This document shows, in pieces, positions 28,195-37,228 of a stretch of DNA of 64,000 nucleotides; within the stretch, counting starts at the first letter, position 1, and each line of letters starts with the position of its first letter. The DNA lies in contig NZ_KB907274.1 in assembly GCF_000381905.1 (NCBI RefSeq), positions 1 to 64,000 on the forward strand. The letters are read 5' to 3'. The notes under the pieces are model-generated. The model made no database searches and was not told the DNA's origin. It was given only the letters and a program-made list of their open reading frames with translations. The stretch is from Paenibacillus fonticola DSM 21315 (GTDB taxonomy: Bacteria; Bacillota; Bacilli; Paenibacillales; Paenibacillaceae). The translations under genes were made by a program, and so were the position numbers.

Positions 28195-28371
28195 TCAGTA
28201 AGTTTGTTGTTCCAGAAGAGCTATATAGGTATAACGCACTAGTTCTAATCTCATAAATTCCAGTTTAATATAACACGAACAGGTACAATGATCTACTATT
28301 TCGACGACATTTTCCGACAAATTATTTATGTAACCATTTAATTTGGAATTCGCTATGTAGTTATGGCTCAT
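28195..28371 (-). CDS. Small unidentified ORF, 58 codons
   Basis: ATG 28371 opens a 58-codon frame with protein-like content (LNGYINNLSENVVEIVDHCT, CSCYIKLEFMRLELVRYTY) and three Cys/His residues close together. No ribosome binding site is visible, and a second frame overlaps its 3' end and continues coding-like to about 28060. It may be a frameshifted remnant. Otherwise the stretch 28056-28541 holds only the terminator near 28510. Confidence 0.25.
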   Translation of the reverse strand: MSHNYIANSKLNGYINNLSENVVEIVDHCTCSCYIKLEFMRLELVRYTYIALLEQQTY

Positions 28372-28499
28372 TGCAATCGGGGCGGTTCGTTAGGATACCG
28401 TATGGAACCGGGGAATAACGCTTCCTTACCCACATGTGTTTCCATTAAATAAATAATCTAAAAATCAGGGCGAAGCCCCCGAGCGAAGCCCCACTGGAA

Positions 28500-28525
28500 C
28501 AAATAACCCACCCCGAAGGGGTGGG
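28500..28525 (-). terminator. Rho-independent terminator
   Basis: CCCACCCC-GAA-GGGGTGGG (28507-28525) reads on the minus strand as a perfect 8-bp stem followed by a T-rich tail. It lies 17 bases after the small frame at 28542. Confidence 0.65.
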
Positions 28526-28541
28526 AGTAAAATGGGATTTA

Positions 28542-28766
28542 TTATTTTTGGCCTCTGCAACCATTCATTTTATTTTTCAACGAAATAATCTCCATCAAGT
28601 ATCCTCCTGTAGCTAACAATCCACCTATAAGCGTAAATAGCAACCGGATTAATTCATTTGGCTCGATTCCAGGATAATTGATAACGTTACTTGATCGAGC
28701 TGCAGAATCATCGATTGGTTGCAAGCTCCGAGAATATGAGTGCAGCACCTGAATCAATGACGCCAC
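28542..28766 (-). CDS. Small hypothetical membrane protein
   Basis: 74 codons from GTG 28766. One membrane helix is visible (LIRLLFTLIGGLLATGGYLM), with a short basic C-terminal tail. The directly following terminator supports a transcript, but the ribosome binding site is weak and no family is recognised. The neighbouring stretch 28767-29270 has no supported gene. It holds AT-rich palindromes, including a perfect 12-bp inverted repeat at 28987-29012. Confidence 0.35.
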   Translation of the reverse strand: MASLIQVLHSYSRSLQPIDDSAARSSNVINYPGIEPNELIRLLFTLIGGLLATGGYLMEIISLKNKMNGCRGQK

Positions 28767-28986
28767 CCATGTTCCGAACGGCTCAATACCCCTCAGCTAC
28801 GCAAAAAGGCTCCATGCATTAAGCACAAGAGCCACATTCCAGCACAACAACTGCTTCAATACTCTAACACAAAACCGACGAAAAAAAGCGAGTATGATGA
28901 GTATGTTGAGTATGTTGCCTCGAGGATGCCTCGAAAATGTATTCGATATTTCGAATAGAATAAGCCGAATTACGGGTAAACGGTCG

Positions 28987-29012
28987 AATATATATGAATT
29001 TTCATATATATT
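28987..29012. repeat. AT-rich perfect inverted repeat
   Basis: AATATATATGAA, two bases, TTCATATATATT. Similar TATATATGAATATTCGAATAG sequence recurs about 35 bases to the right, and GATATTTCGAATAGAAT lies about 40 bases to the left. Function unknown. Confidence 0.5.
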
Positions 29013-29270
29013 TACAGATTTTCTCTTCCCGAGCGAATTTATATATGAATATTCGAATAGAATGGGCAGAGCAATAGGCGACTTCCTACTGTTCAATCCC
29101 TTTACAGCCGATATTGCTAATGCTTTTCTATAGACTAAAGCCCAGTATTTAAAGGTTCTAACAACATTCTGTATCATTCTTTATCAGCAGTGCACCGACT
29201 CCACCATTTACCCCAAATGCATCTTCAGTAATAGGATTTCCAGCATACTCTGTGCATAAGACCTTGATAA

Positions 29271-31538
29271 CTAATTGGAGGTCAACTTTAACCATTTCGC
29301 TGTCGATGTTTCTGCATACAGCATCTCTCCTGGTCTGCCCTCGAATACAATATATCCTCCTTGTTTCCCTCCTCCTGGCCCCAGTTCGATGACCCAGTCG
29401 CTCGCCGCTATAAAATCTAGATTATGTTCAATAATGATCACGGAATTGCCTCTGTTTACAAGCGTTTGAAATACGTCTAGGAGCTTGCCATTATCTTTCG
29501 TATGCAGTCCTAAGGATGGCTCGTCCAGCAGGTAGATCTGGCCTTCTTTTTGCAAGTGGCTGGCCAGTTTCAGACGTTGGATTTCTCCTCCGCTTAGCGA
29601 GCTTGTCGTCTGGCCTAAGGTTAGATACCCTAATCCTACGTCTTTTAGCGTGTTCACTCTTTTGATGATCTTTGGCATTTGAAAATAGGTCATCGCCTCA
29701 TCGATCGTTAAACCTAAAATTTCTACAATATTTTTATCTTGATACTGGTATGACAACGCCTCGTCTGAATATCTCGTACCGGCACATGCTTCACAAGGGA
29801 TCGTCACCGGATCTGCAAATGCAACGTCTGGCGTCATCACTCCTTTTCCTTCGCAGACAGGACATGCTCCTAAGGAATTAAAGCTGAACAAACCTGCTGG
29901 TTGTCCTGTTTCCTTCGAAAAAATGGAGCGAATGTCATCCATGATTCCCATATAGGTAGCTAGTGTCGAACGACTAGAAATTCCTATACTCCCTTGCCCT
30001 ACCATGATTGTCTCTGGATAACTTTCCGCGAATGCTTCCAGCATTAGGGAGCTTTTACCTGATCCAGATACGCCGCATATAGCGACCAGGACATTTTTAG
30101 GAATGTTTACGCTTATATTTTTTAAGTTATTGTGACTTGCATTTTTTATTATGAAATGACCTTTTATATCTCTTGGATTTTTGTTTATGTTGAGGCTGTA
30201 GTTTAGGATGGTTGCAGCGGGAGAGTTGTGTAGTCCTTCCAATTTTCCTTGATAGACCACTTCTCCTCCATGTACTCCTGCTCCTGGCCCCATCTCAATG
30301 ATTTCATCCGCTGCTTTAATGACGGACAGATCATGCTCAATGACGATGACAGTATTATGTTGTTCTTTAATACTTTGCAGCATCTGTATTAACATGTCCA
30401 CTTCTTCTGGATGAAGTCCTGCACTGGGTTCGTCGAAAATATATGTGATATTGTTCAGACTGCTCCCTAAATGACGAGCGATTTTTACTCTTTGCGCCTC
30501 GCCGCCGGACAAAGTGCCCATTTTTCTGGAAAGGCTTAAATAACCTAGTCCCATGTCCACGAGTTGTTGGATCAGTGGAATCGCTTGGAGTGCGATTGAT
30601 GCTCCCATAGGGCCCTTGATGTTCTTTAGTTCCTCGAGTATTTCTGTCAGCTCTAATTGATCGTAGTCCGCTATATTCAAATCGTTTATTTTACATTCCA
30701 GCACCTTGGGGTTCAGGCCTGAACCTTGACAGGTTGGGCACAGTGCATGTGTGGACACAGCCAAGACGTCATCTTGGGATACTTCTTTGAGCTTAGTGAC
30801 ATCTCTATTGATGTAGAGCCGCGTAAATCTGGGCAGTAACCCGTCCCACTCATGGGGTTGAGGCCCGTTTTTCGTGTGGAACGGCGCAAAGACTTTTTCA
30901 CCTTCCGGGGGTCCATACAGCAGCAGGCGACGTTCTTCTTCGGAGTAGTCCTTAATGGGTTTTTCCGGATTGAATAATCCGCCGGTCATCATCCATCTGC
31001 CTTGCCAACCAGACGGTGATAATGGCTTAAATTTCACGGCATAATCTCGAAGCGACTTATCGTAATCGATCATCTTATTTAAGTCGGGTGTAATGACCTC
31101 CCCGAATCCACCACATTGCGGACATCTGCCAAAGGAGCTCTGACTCGAAAAATCACTAGCAGAACCTATGGCTGGCTCTCCTATTCTGGAGAACAAAAGT
31201 CTAATCAATGGATGGATATCCATAAAGGTGCCGACGGTTGAGCGGGAATTGCCCCCTATAGGCCTTTGTTCCACAACGACAACCGGGCTTAAGTTTTGCA
31301 TCAGATCGGCTTGAGGTCTTTCATATCTTGGCATTTGATTTCTGACATAGAGAGGATAGTTCAAGGTCATTTGTCTTCTGCTTTCCGTTGCTAATGTATC
31401 AAATACAACCGAACTCTTGCCTGAGCCTGAAAGACCCGTAAATACGACGATTTTTTCTTTGGGTATGTTTAAATCTATATTTTTGAGATTATTTTCTTTA
31501 AGTCCTCTTAAAATGATCTCATCTTTTGCTTCTGACAT
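29271..31538 (-). CDS. Short UvrA-like ABC ATPase
   Basis: 755-residue twin-ABC protein of the UvrA family. First half: Walker A GLSGSGKSS, zinc module CPQCGGFG and CPTCQGSG, signature LSGGEAQRVKIARHLG, Walker B FDEPSAGLHPEE. Second half: GVSGSGKSS, CPVCEGKG ... CEACAGTR, SLSGGEIQRLKLASHL, LDEPSLGLHTKD. It is about 200 residues shorter than canonical UvrA, mainly in the insert region of the first ATPase domain that contacts UvrB. This short class is common in Bacillales and actinomycetes and has been linked to resistance to DNA-binding drugs rather than general excision repair. The exact role here is inferred. Confidence 0.93.
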   Translation of the reverse strand: MSEAKDEIILRGLKENNLKNIDLNIPKEKIVVFTGLSGSGKSSVVFDTLATESRRQMTLNYPLYVRNQMPRYERPQADLMQNLSPVVVVEQRPIGGNSRSTVGTFMDIHPLIRLLFSRIGEPAIGSASDFSSQSSFGRCPQCGGFGEVITPDLNKMIDYDKSLRDYAVKFKPLSPSGWQGRWMMTGGLFNPEKPIKDYSEEERRLLLYGPPEGEKVFAPFHTKNGPQPHEWDGLLPRFTRLYINRDVTKLKEVSQDDVLAVSTHALCPTCQGSGLNPKVLECKINDLNIADYDQLELTEILEELKNIKGPMGASIALQAIPLIQQLVDMGLGYLSLSRKMGTLSGGEAQRVKIARHLGSSLNNITYIFDEPSAGLHPEEVDMLIQMLQSIKEQHNTVIVIEHDLSVIKAADEIIEMGPGAGVHGGEVVYQGKLEGLHNSPAATILNYSLNINKNPRDIKGHFIIKNASHNNLKNISVNIPKNVLVAICGVSGSGKSSLMLEAFAESYPETIMVGQGSIGISSRSTLATYMGIMDDIRSIFSKETGQPAGLFSFNSLGACPVCEGKGVMTPDVAFADPVTIPCEACAGTRYSDEALSYQYQDKNIVEILGLTIDEAMTYFQMPKIIKRVNTLKDVGLGYLTLGQTTSSLSGGEIQRLKLASHLQKEGQIYLLDEPSLGLHTKDNGKLLDVFQTLVNRGNSVIIIEHNLDFIAASDWVIELGPGGGKQGGYIVFEGRPGEMLYAETSTAKWLKLTSN

Positions 31539-31578
31539 TTTACCATCCCTTCTATGCCGTATATTTTCAGCAATTGTC

Positions 31579-32580
31579 CTACTGATCAGAATTCACTTCC
31601 ACATTCTTTTCAAAGTTATCGAGCAGTGCCCGCACTTCATCCGTTGACTTGGTGCTCATCATTCGATGCCTTAATTCACTAGCTCCGCGGAAGCCTTTGA
31701 CATAAACTTTGAAGAAGCGCTGAAGCCCTGACATGGCACGTGGCAGCTCTTCGATATATTGATCATGAAGATCCAGATGCAGCTTTAGAAGGTCCAGGTA
31801 TTCTTTCGGGCTATGCTCTTTGGGTTCTTTTTCAAAAGCAAACGGATTGCTGAATATTCCCCGCCCAATCATAATGCCATCTACACCGTATTGCTCCGCA
31901 AGCTTTAGCCCTGTTTCTCGGTCAGGAATATCTCCGTTAATGGTTAGAAGCGTGTTTGGCGCAATTTCATCACGTTTTGCTTTAATTTCCGGAATCAACT
32001 CCCAATGCGCATCCACTTGGCTCATTTCCTTTCTTGTTCGCAAATGAATAGAAAGGTTTGCAATATCCTGTTTTAATACATGCGTAAGCCACCCCTGCCA
32101 CTCGTCGATCTCCACGTATCCAAGTCTTGTTTTTACACTTACAGGCAGTCCTCCCGCTTTGGCGGCTTGGATAATTTCTGCTGCCACATCAGGGCGAAGA
32201 ATAAGGCCGCTCCCCTTCCCTCTCGATGCCACATTAGGAACAGGGCAGCCCATATTGATATCTATCCCTTTAAATCCGAGCTCTGCCATCCCGATACTCA
32301 TTTCACGGAAATATTCGGGCTTATCTCCCCAAATATGAGCAACCATAGGCTGTTCATCTTCTGTAAACATCAAACGTCCACGCACACTTTTGTGCCCATC
32401 CGGGTGACAATAACTCTCCGTGTTGGCGAACTCTGTAAAAAACACATCAGGTCTGCCCGCTTTGCTCACCACATGACGAAACACTACATCGGTCACATCT
32501 TCCATTGGAGCAAGCACAAAAAAGGGCCGTGGCAGATCCCTCCAAAAATTATTCATCAAATCAAACTCAAATCCTTTCAT
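31579..32580 (-). CDS. dus: tRNA-dihydrouridine synthase family protein
   Basis: 333-residue FMN enzyme that reduces uridine to dihydrouridine in tRNA. The TIM-barrel begins [19 protein letters not shown]. The catalytic loop is [19 protein letters not shown], with Cys next to the proton-donor position. FMN contacts are VSVKTRLGY and the phosphate loop [14 protein letters not shown]. The usual VHGRT is SIHLRTR here, a variant seen in the branch of Dus proteins found in Bacillus and Paenibacillus beside the standard Dus. Start uncertain between ATG 32580 and ATG 32556; neither has a strong ribosome binding site. Confidence 0.88.
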   Translation of the reverse strand: MKGFEFDLMNNFWRDLPRPFFVLAPMEDVTDVVFRHVVSKAGRPDVFFTEFANTESYCHPDGHKSVRGRLMFTEDEQPMVAHIWGDKPEYFREMSIGMAELGFKGIDINMGCPVPNVASRGKGSGLILRPDVAAEIIQAAKAGGLPVSVKTRLGYVEIDEWQGWLTHVLKQDIANLSIHLRTRKEMSQVDAHWELIPEIKAKRDEIAPNTLLTINGDIPDRETGLKLAEQYGVDGIMIGRGIFSNPFAFEKEPKEHSPKEYLDLLKLHLDLHDQYIEELPRAMSGLQRFFKVYVKGFRGASELRHRMMSTKSTDEVRALLDNFEKNVEVNSDQ

Positions 32581-32717
32581 TATATAGAAACGATATCAAA
32601 CTCTCGTCCATTATTCTTAAGTCAACTATTCCACATCTTTAACACTTATAACATGCCTCGACACTTATGATCAACCAGAAGTGGTCAGGGATACATTATG
32701 GAATGTATTTTTTAATA

Positions 32718-32747
32718 TTGACTCGATCTCAACTTATCGTTTATAGT
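32718..32747 (+). promoter_or_regulatory. Candidate sigma-A promoter for the antiporter gene
   Basis: TTGACT (32718-32723), then 17-18 bases, then TTATAG/TATAGT (32741-32747). It stands about 115 bases upstream of the nhaC start. Confidence 0.45.
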
Positions 32748-32862
32748 ACCTACGTGCTTCAATGCGAAAAAGCCCAAAAGCATAAAAGTAAAATAGCGAT
32801 AGAGGGGCGGATGGGGACACATATCTTCAACCGCTAGCCTCATGTATAAGGAGTTCCAGCAC

Positions 32863-34239
32863 ATGGACCGACAGCTTAGTTTTTTACAAAGTATGATTCT
32901 TATCGTTTTCATTCTTGCATTTCTGTTTGTTTCGATCTTTATATTCAAGGCAGAGCCTCATATCCCGCTTCTGGGCGCAACGATCGGCACTGCCGCCATA
33001 TTATTCTTATACGGATTTTCTTGGAAGAAGCTTGAATCCTCTATCATTCAAGGCATACAATCCGCGATTATGCCGATCTTGATTCTTTCGCTTATTGGAA
33101 TATTAATTGCTGTTTGGATGATGAGCGGAACCGTCCCGACCATACTGTATTATGGACTGGATTATATTGAACCGCATTATTTTGCAGTGAGCGCGTTATA
33201 TGTCACCATCATTGTATCGATGTTCACCGGCAGCTCGTTCACCACAGTCAGCACGGTCGGTGTCGCCTTGATGGGAATTGCCATGACAACGGGAATTTCA
33301 ATTCCTCTGGCAGCGGGGGCAATTGTCTCAGGTGCCTGCTTTGGGGATAAAATGTCTCCGCTGTCCGATACGACGAATTTTGCGCCTGCAGTGGCCGGCA
33401 TCTCTTTATTTACACATATACGTAATATGATGTATACAACGGTGCCCGCGTTAATTATCACAACGATATTATTTCTTCTGATCCCGACAAACGGGTCTAT
33501 TGATTTGAGCTCTATTCAGTCTATCAAGGAGTCATTGCAAAATGGGTTTCATCTTCACTGGTTAACGCTGCTGTCACCCCTTGCGGTCATTGCATGTTCC
33601 GCAAAGCGTATACCGATCCTTCCCACATTAATAGTAGGCATTGTTACTGGACTATTGATAACAGCCTTTGTTCAACAGCAAACCTCGCCAGGCAGCTGGT
33701 TCAGTGTGATGCAGGGCGGTTACAACAGTACCATCGCGAATGAGACTGTAGCTGAGATCGTGAACCGAGGCGGCCTGCAATCGATGATGTGGTCGGTGTC
33801 CCTGATCCTGATTGCTTTATCATTAGGCGGATTGCTGCAGCACTGTGGAGTTATCGAAGCCTTGTTCCGTAAATGGATTGAGCCGCTAAAACGGCGCAGC
33901 AGCATTGTTCTTATGACGGGCGCATCATCGATCGCCGTTAACGCTATGACAGGGGAGCAGTATTTATCTATTCTGCTGCCGGGCCAAATGTTTAAGGATG
34001 AGTATACCCGTAGACAAATTCCGGCCAAAACCCTGTCACGAACCTTGGAGGATTGCGGAACACTCGTCAACCCTCTGATTCCATGGGGCGTCAGCGGAGC
34101 CTTTTTCGCTGCGACCCTTGGAGTTCCGGTTCTTGAATATGCCCCATTCGCTGCATTCCTGTGGTTAAGTCCGATATTCACTTTCGGCTTTGCCTTGATT
34201 CCGCAATTACAGCGGAACTCGCTGGGAACAAGTAAGTGA
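32863..34239 (+). CDS. nhaC: Na+/H+ antiporter, NhaC family
   Basis: 458-residue membrane antiporter that exchanges cytoplasmic Na+ for H+ (some members take malate/lactate or other substrates). It has 11-12 hydrophobic segments. Family signatures are GSSFTTVSTVGVALMGIA, GACFGDKMSPLSDTTNFAP and the late NPLIPWGVSGAFFAATLG. The start is ATG 32863, nine bases after AAGGAG; the in-frame ATG at 32842 lies before that site. GC content is higher than in the flanking genes. A bidirectional-looking terminator follows. Confidence 0.94.
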   Translation: MDRQLSFLQSMILIVFILAFLFVSIFIFKAEPHIPLLGATIGTAAILFLYGFSWKKLESSIIQGIQSAIMPILILSLIGILIAVWMMSGTVPTILYYGLDYIEPHYFAVSALYVTIIVSMFTGSSFTTVSTVGVALMGIAMTTGISIPLAAGAIVSGACFGDKMSPLSDTTNFAPAVAGISLFTHIRNMMYTTVPALIITTILFLLIPTNGSIDLSSIQSIKESLQNGFHLHWLTLLSPLAVIACSAKRIPILPTLIVGIVTGLLITAFVQQQTSPGSWFSVMQGGYNSTIANETVAEIVNRGGLQSMMWSVSLILIALSLGGLLQHCGVIEALFRKWIEPLKRRSSIVLMTGASSIAVNAMTGEQYLSILLPGQMFKDEYTRRQIPAKTLSRTLEDCGTLVNPLIPWGVSGAFFAATLGVPVLEYAPFAAFLWLSPIFTFGFALIPQLQRNSLGTSK

Positions 34240-34249
34240 TACCCCCATA

Positions 34250-34291
34250 AAAAGAAAGAGGGTGCTTAATCACAAGCCCCTCTTTCTTTTT
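34250..34291. terminator. Terminator after nhaC, possibly bidirectional
   Basis: AAAGAAAGAGGG (34250-34262) pairs with CCCCTCTTTCTTTTT (34277-34291), giving an A-run on one side and a T-run on the other. It lies between the convergent nhaC and the membrane-protein gene at 34337. Confidence 0.8.
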
Positions 34292-34336
34292 ACTATTTAA
34301 TTGTCCTTCTGCAGGTATTCACTCCCAATGCCTGAT

Positions 34337-35134
34337 TTAAAGCTCTCTATAGACTGGCTGCATGAACTCTTGAGCGGGTTGATCCACCGGGGGTTCATAA
34401 TATGGCGACTGAACTGAAGCTTGGGTTTGATCTTGCAATGGCATTGTCGGCTGTGCTCTTTGATAAGGCTCATCTACAAACATGATTCTGCGCTGAACTT
34501 GCATGAGTCCATTCACGACGCGAAGCGCGATCCAAAAAAGTACAACTCCTACGCCTACGTAAAACAAATATTGCTGATTATAGGTCCAATCGATATGAAA
34601 ATAACTAAACAAACTATGTTCCAAAATATCCAGCTGCATTTCATTCATCAAAATAATATGCACGACGGGAAGGGCAATCAACCCAAGTCCTAGTGAAATC
34701 GCAGTTACCATAATAACAAAGAATACGATGCCTGTTACAAATCTCATGATTACCAGCAGCAGATTTTGAATAAATAGCCCACCGTCAAAACCTCTCACCA
34801 TTCGCATAAACCAGTTCTGCCCAGCATCAGACTGTGGATTGTAGGTATACGAAGCAGGAGCAATCGGCAAACCTAAAATTTGTCTAATCATGCTTTGTTC
34901 AAATTTCACAATCCCATCCAAAAGCTTAGCTACTCCAAAAAACAAGGGTATTCCGATAAATATGGGAGTTAAAGCAATTGAAAGAGCGAGCCCCGTTATC
35001 GCTACTGTAAAATAGATAATTCCTAGCGGGAGAGATAGCAATAAATAGAGGATCGTTGCATAGGTTTTTGGATTAAAAAGCACCCAATTCACTTTACCTG
35101 TCGGCGTTTTCGCATTCACTTCAGTTGCCTTCAT
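34337..35134 (-). CDS. Putative sensor-domain membrane protein
   Basis: 265 residues with four membrane helices arranged as two pairs (ILYLLLSLPLGIIYFTVAIT, SIALTPIFIGIPLFFG, FVTGIVFFVIMVTAISLGLG, FYVGVGVVLFWIALRVV). A Gln/Pro-rich tail follows. It matches the Sensor domain (PF13796-like) that heads actinobacterial kinases and also occurs alone in Bacillales. ATG 35134 follows AAAGGAAG at eight bases, so the three codons before it are not translated. The partner is unknown. Confidence 0.75.
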   Translation of the reverse strand: MKATEVNAKTPTGKVNWVLFNPKTYATILYLLLSLPLGIIYFTVAITGLALSIALTPIFIGIPLFFGVAKLLDGIVKFEQSMIRQILGLPIAPASYTYNPQSDAGQNWFMRMVRGFDGGLFIQNLLLVIMRFVTGIVFFVIMVTAISLGLGLIALPVVHIILMNEMQLDILEHSLFSYFHIDWTYNQQYLFYVGVGVVLFWIALRVVNGLMQVQRRIMFVDEPYQRAQPTMPLQDQTQASVQSPYYEPPVDQPAQEFMQPVYREL

Positions 35135-35268
35135 ATCAAACACTTCCTTTGATTCATAAGTTCACGTTCTAAGTTATGAATCCTATTATAACCGCCTTAT
35201 TCGGATGTCATAACCGTCTTAGGGAGTGTCTGAACCCCGCCTTTAGGCTAGGATCTATGATACACCTT

Positions 35269-35865
35269 CTATGAAACACTAACATTTCTTTTACTTAAGT
35301 TCTCAAATACGGAATAATCCTTATTGGACTTAATAAAATTTAATATCTTTTCGGCACATTCTGTTGGATTCAACTCTTCCGTATTTACCTCAAGGTCATA
35401 TTCATTAAAGCTATATACTTTTTCAAACTGGGAACTTGCTAGTCCAATCCGTCGATCTCCCCTTATTTGTTCTCTTCTAATGAGTTCTTCTTTCGAGCAT
35501 ATGACACCTACAAACAATGTAGGATGATCAAAAAATATATCAAGACACTCATTAAACCGCTTGTCATTGTCGATTACGGTATCTACTATTACATTCAAAC
35601 CCATTTCTGAAAACAATTTAATTGTCGAATAGTACATTGAGTTTATGGGATCAAAAATGATTTGTGCGACAACTTGATCATCAACTTCTCTTGTAGGTTT
35701 AATATCTGGAAATTTATTATCAATAAATTCATTGAAATTATGAAAAAAATCATCTATTGATAAATGATGAAAAAAAACCTCTTTCTGATTGATCATTTCC
35801 ATAGAAATACTAGTCTTTCCTGAGCTTGAAGTTCCGTTCATCAATACAATGATTCCTTGCTTCAA
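35269..35865 (-). CDS. P-loop kinase, chloramphenicol phosphotransferase-like
   Basis: About 198 residues. Walker A NGTSSSGKTSIS is near the N-terminus, acidic LSIDDFFHNF follows (the region of the catalytic Asp in CPT-like kinases), and a lid region RREQIRGDRRIG is present. The C-terminal helix pairs as in CPT-type AAA-like kinases. TTG 35865 is nine bases after GGTGAGG; GTG 35880 lies in that site. Whether it confers antibiotic modification is not shown by sequence; many members are uncharacterised. Confidence 0.75.
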   Translation of the reverse strand: MKQGIIVLMNGTSSSGKTSISMEMINQKEVFFHHLSIDDFFHNFNEFIDNKFPDIKPTREVDDQVVAQIIFDPINSMYYSTIKLFSEMGLNVIVDTVIDNDKRFNECLDIFFDHPTLFVGVICSKEELIRREQIRGDRRIGLASSQFEKVYSFNEYDLEVNTEELNPTECAEKILNFIKSNKDYSVFENLSKRNVSVS

Positions 35866-35962
35866 ACGAATCACCCTCACCTATAAGATTGCGTATTTTC
35901 AGATAACGTTATAATCACAAAATTTATAAAATTATCCAACCTCAGAAGTATTCGAGAAACGA

Positions 35963-35988
35963 TTGCAATATCCTGCCAATTAATTTAA
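35963..35988. repeat. Dispersed palindromic repeat, copy 1
   Basis: TTGCAATATCCTGCCAATTA..., preceded by TATTCGAGAAACGA. It matches the copy at 45064 including the preceding TATTCGAGAAAACGA. Upstream of the minus-strand kinase gene. Confidence 0.55.
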
Positions 35989-36024
35989 CGGAAAAATCAA
36001 CACTAAATGTTAGCAAAACTTAAC

Positions 36025-36060
36025 TCAAAAAAGCCTGTGGAGAATTAGACCACAGGCTTT
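36025..36060 (-). terminator. Terminator of the RraB/DUF695 gene
   Basis: AAAGCCTGTGG and CCACAGGCTTT (36030-36040 and 36050-36060) form an 11-bp stem. On the minus strand it is followed by six T. Confidence 0.85.
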
Positions 36061-36140
36061 CACTATTTCATTAGTTAATCTCTATTTTTCGTCAGTATCC
36101 CGAATTAAGTCCGCTCCAGACTAATAGTGAGCAGCACTGG

Positions 36141-36923
36141 TTACTCCTGCAACTTGAAAATCCTTTTCAATCTCTTTTGAAAACTATCCTTTTCTTTTAT
36201 TACTTTAGTTTCCCAACCATCATACTCTCCACCATATTCTTGTGCGGTAGATACTAAATAATCGGTTACTTCGCTGATCGCGTGAAAGTGGACAAGGTCT
36301 TTTCTGCTAATTATTAACGAAAACTTATCATCCTTATCAACCTGATTTTCAATTTGAAATCCGTTTCTTTGAACGATCTCTTTGAAACGATTACGTGACT
36401 CTGCATTCGCGAAGTAGATCCAATGATTCACCTCTCTTGCTTTTTTCAGAGTATCACCATGGCCGCTTAGGTTTTCAATTACCTGTCTATTCATCATACG
36501 TTGCCGGTTGGATTTATTCGGAAATAGAAACTCATAATAGAAATCCCTTGGCTTCTGTTCTTCAATACGGTTTATGCTGTACTCATAAGTTTCAAGAAAT
36601 TGTACTGCAAGCCTCTTTAATTTTTCGACATCTGTAGTTTCCGTATAGTAAAAAAAATCCCTTCTGCCATCGGTGGTTACCCTTCCAACAAACAAATAGT
36701 TACTATCTATGGAATCATTTATTGAATCCTCAATTGCATACAAAGCTTCAGCTTCTTTATTGGTAGTAACTCCATCTTCATTCGGGTCTTTTAGTGTAAC
36801 GCTTAACTTGTACAAATAGACATACTGTTCGTTTTCACCATTTTTCCAGGGCTCCAAATCCAATAAGAATGAAGCTGGTTTATTATCTATGACAGAAAAA
36901 TAAGTATTCCAATTGTCCGACAT
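36141..36923 (-). CDS. DUF695 and RraB-like two-domain protein
   Basis: 260 residues. Residues 1-130 match DUF695 (WNTYFSVIDNKPASFLLDLE, RVTTDGRRDFFYYT). Residues 140-235 match the RraB fold (RQVIENLSGHGDTLKKAREV, HWIYFANAESRNRFKEIVQR). RraB inhibits RNase E in Proteobacteria, but Bacillales use RNase Y and lack a typical RNase E, so its role here must differ. ATG 36923 follows AGAAGGTG. It stands alone with its own terminator. Confidence 0.8.
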   Translation of the reverse strand: MSDNWNTYFSVIDNKPASFLLDLEPWKNGENEQYVYLYKLSVTLKDPNEDGVTTNKEAEALYAIEDSINDSIDSNYLFVGRVTTDGRRDFFYYTETTDVEKLKRLAVQFLETYEYSINRIEEQKPRDFYYEFLFPNKSNRQRMMNRQVIENLSGHGDTLKKAREVNHWIYFANAESRNRFKEIVQRNGFQIENQVDKDDKFSLIISRKDLVHFHAISEVTDYLVSTAQEYGGEYDGWETKVIKEKDSFQKRLKRIFKLQE

Positions 36924-37228
36924 CTCTGTACACCTTCTTTTTTTCATATTCGTGATGATCTATTTCGACAAATTCCCACCATTTCCCTGCAATTAACTGC
37001 CCGTCAATTAGTACTGATGCTGTTATGTATTCCCCAATTCCCTTTGTCTACCTTGTATCAGTCCTTACTAAATAGTCCTCATCGTCAATAACCGGCATGG
37101 AGAGTCGGGCCCACCTGCGGAACAGTGAGATCCAGCTCTATCGTGAAAAAGTTAAACATATTCAAAAAAATCACGTCCTCCAAGGGAGAACGCGATATGA
37201 AGCAGTTTGACTCCGTATTTCAACATCG

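Noticed and set aside
28797-29177. 126-codon minus frame and 79-codon plus frame over the AT palindromes
   Set aside because: Both are produced by inverted repeats that stay open on either strand; no start signals.
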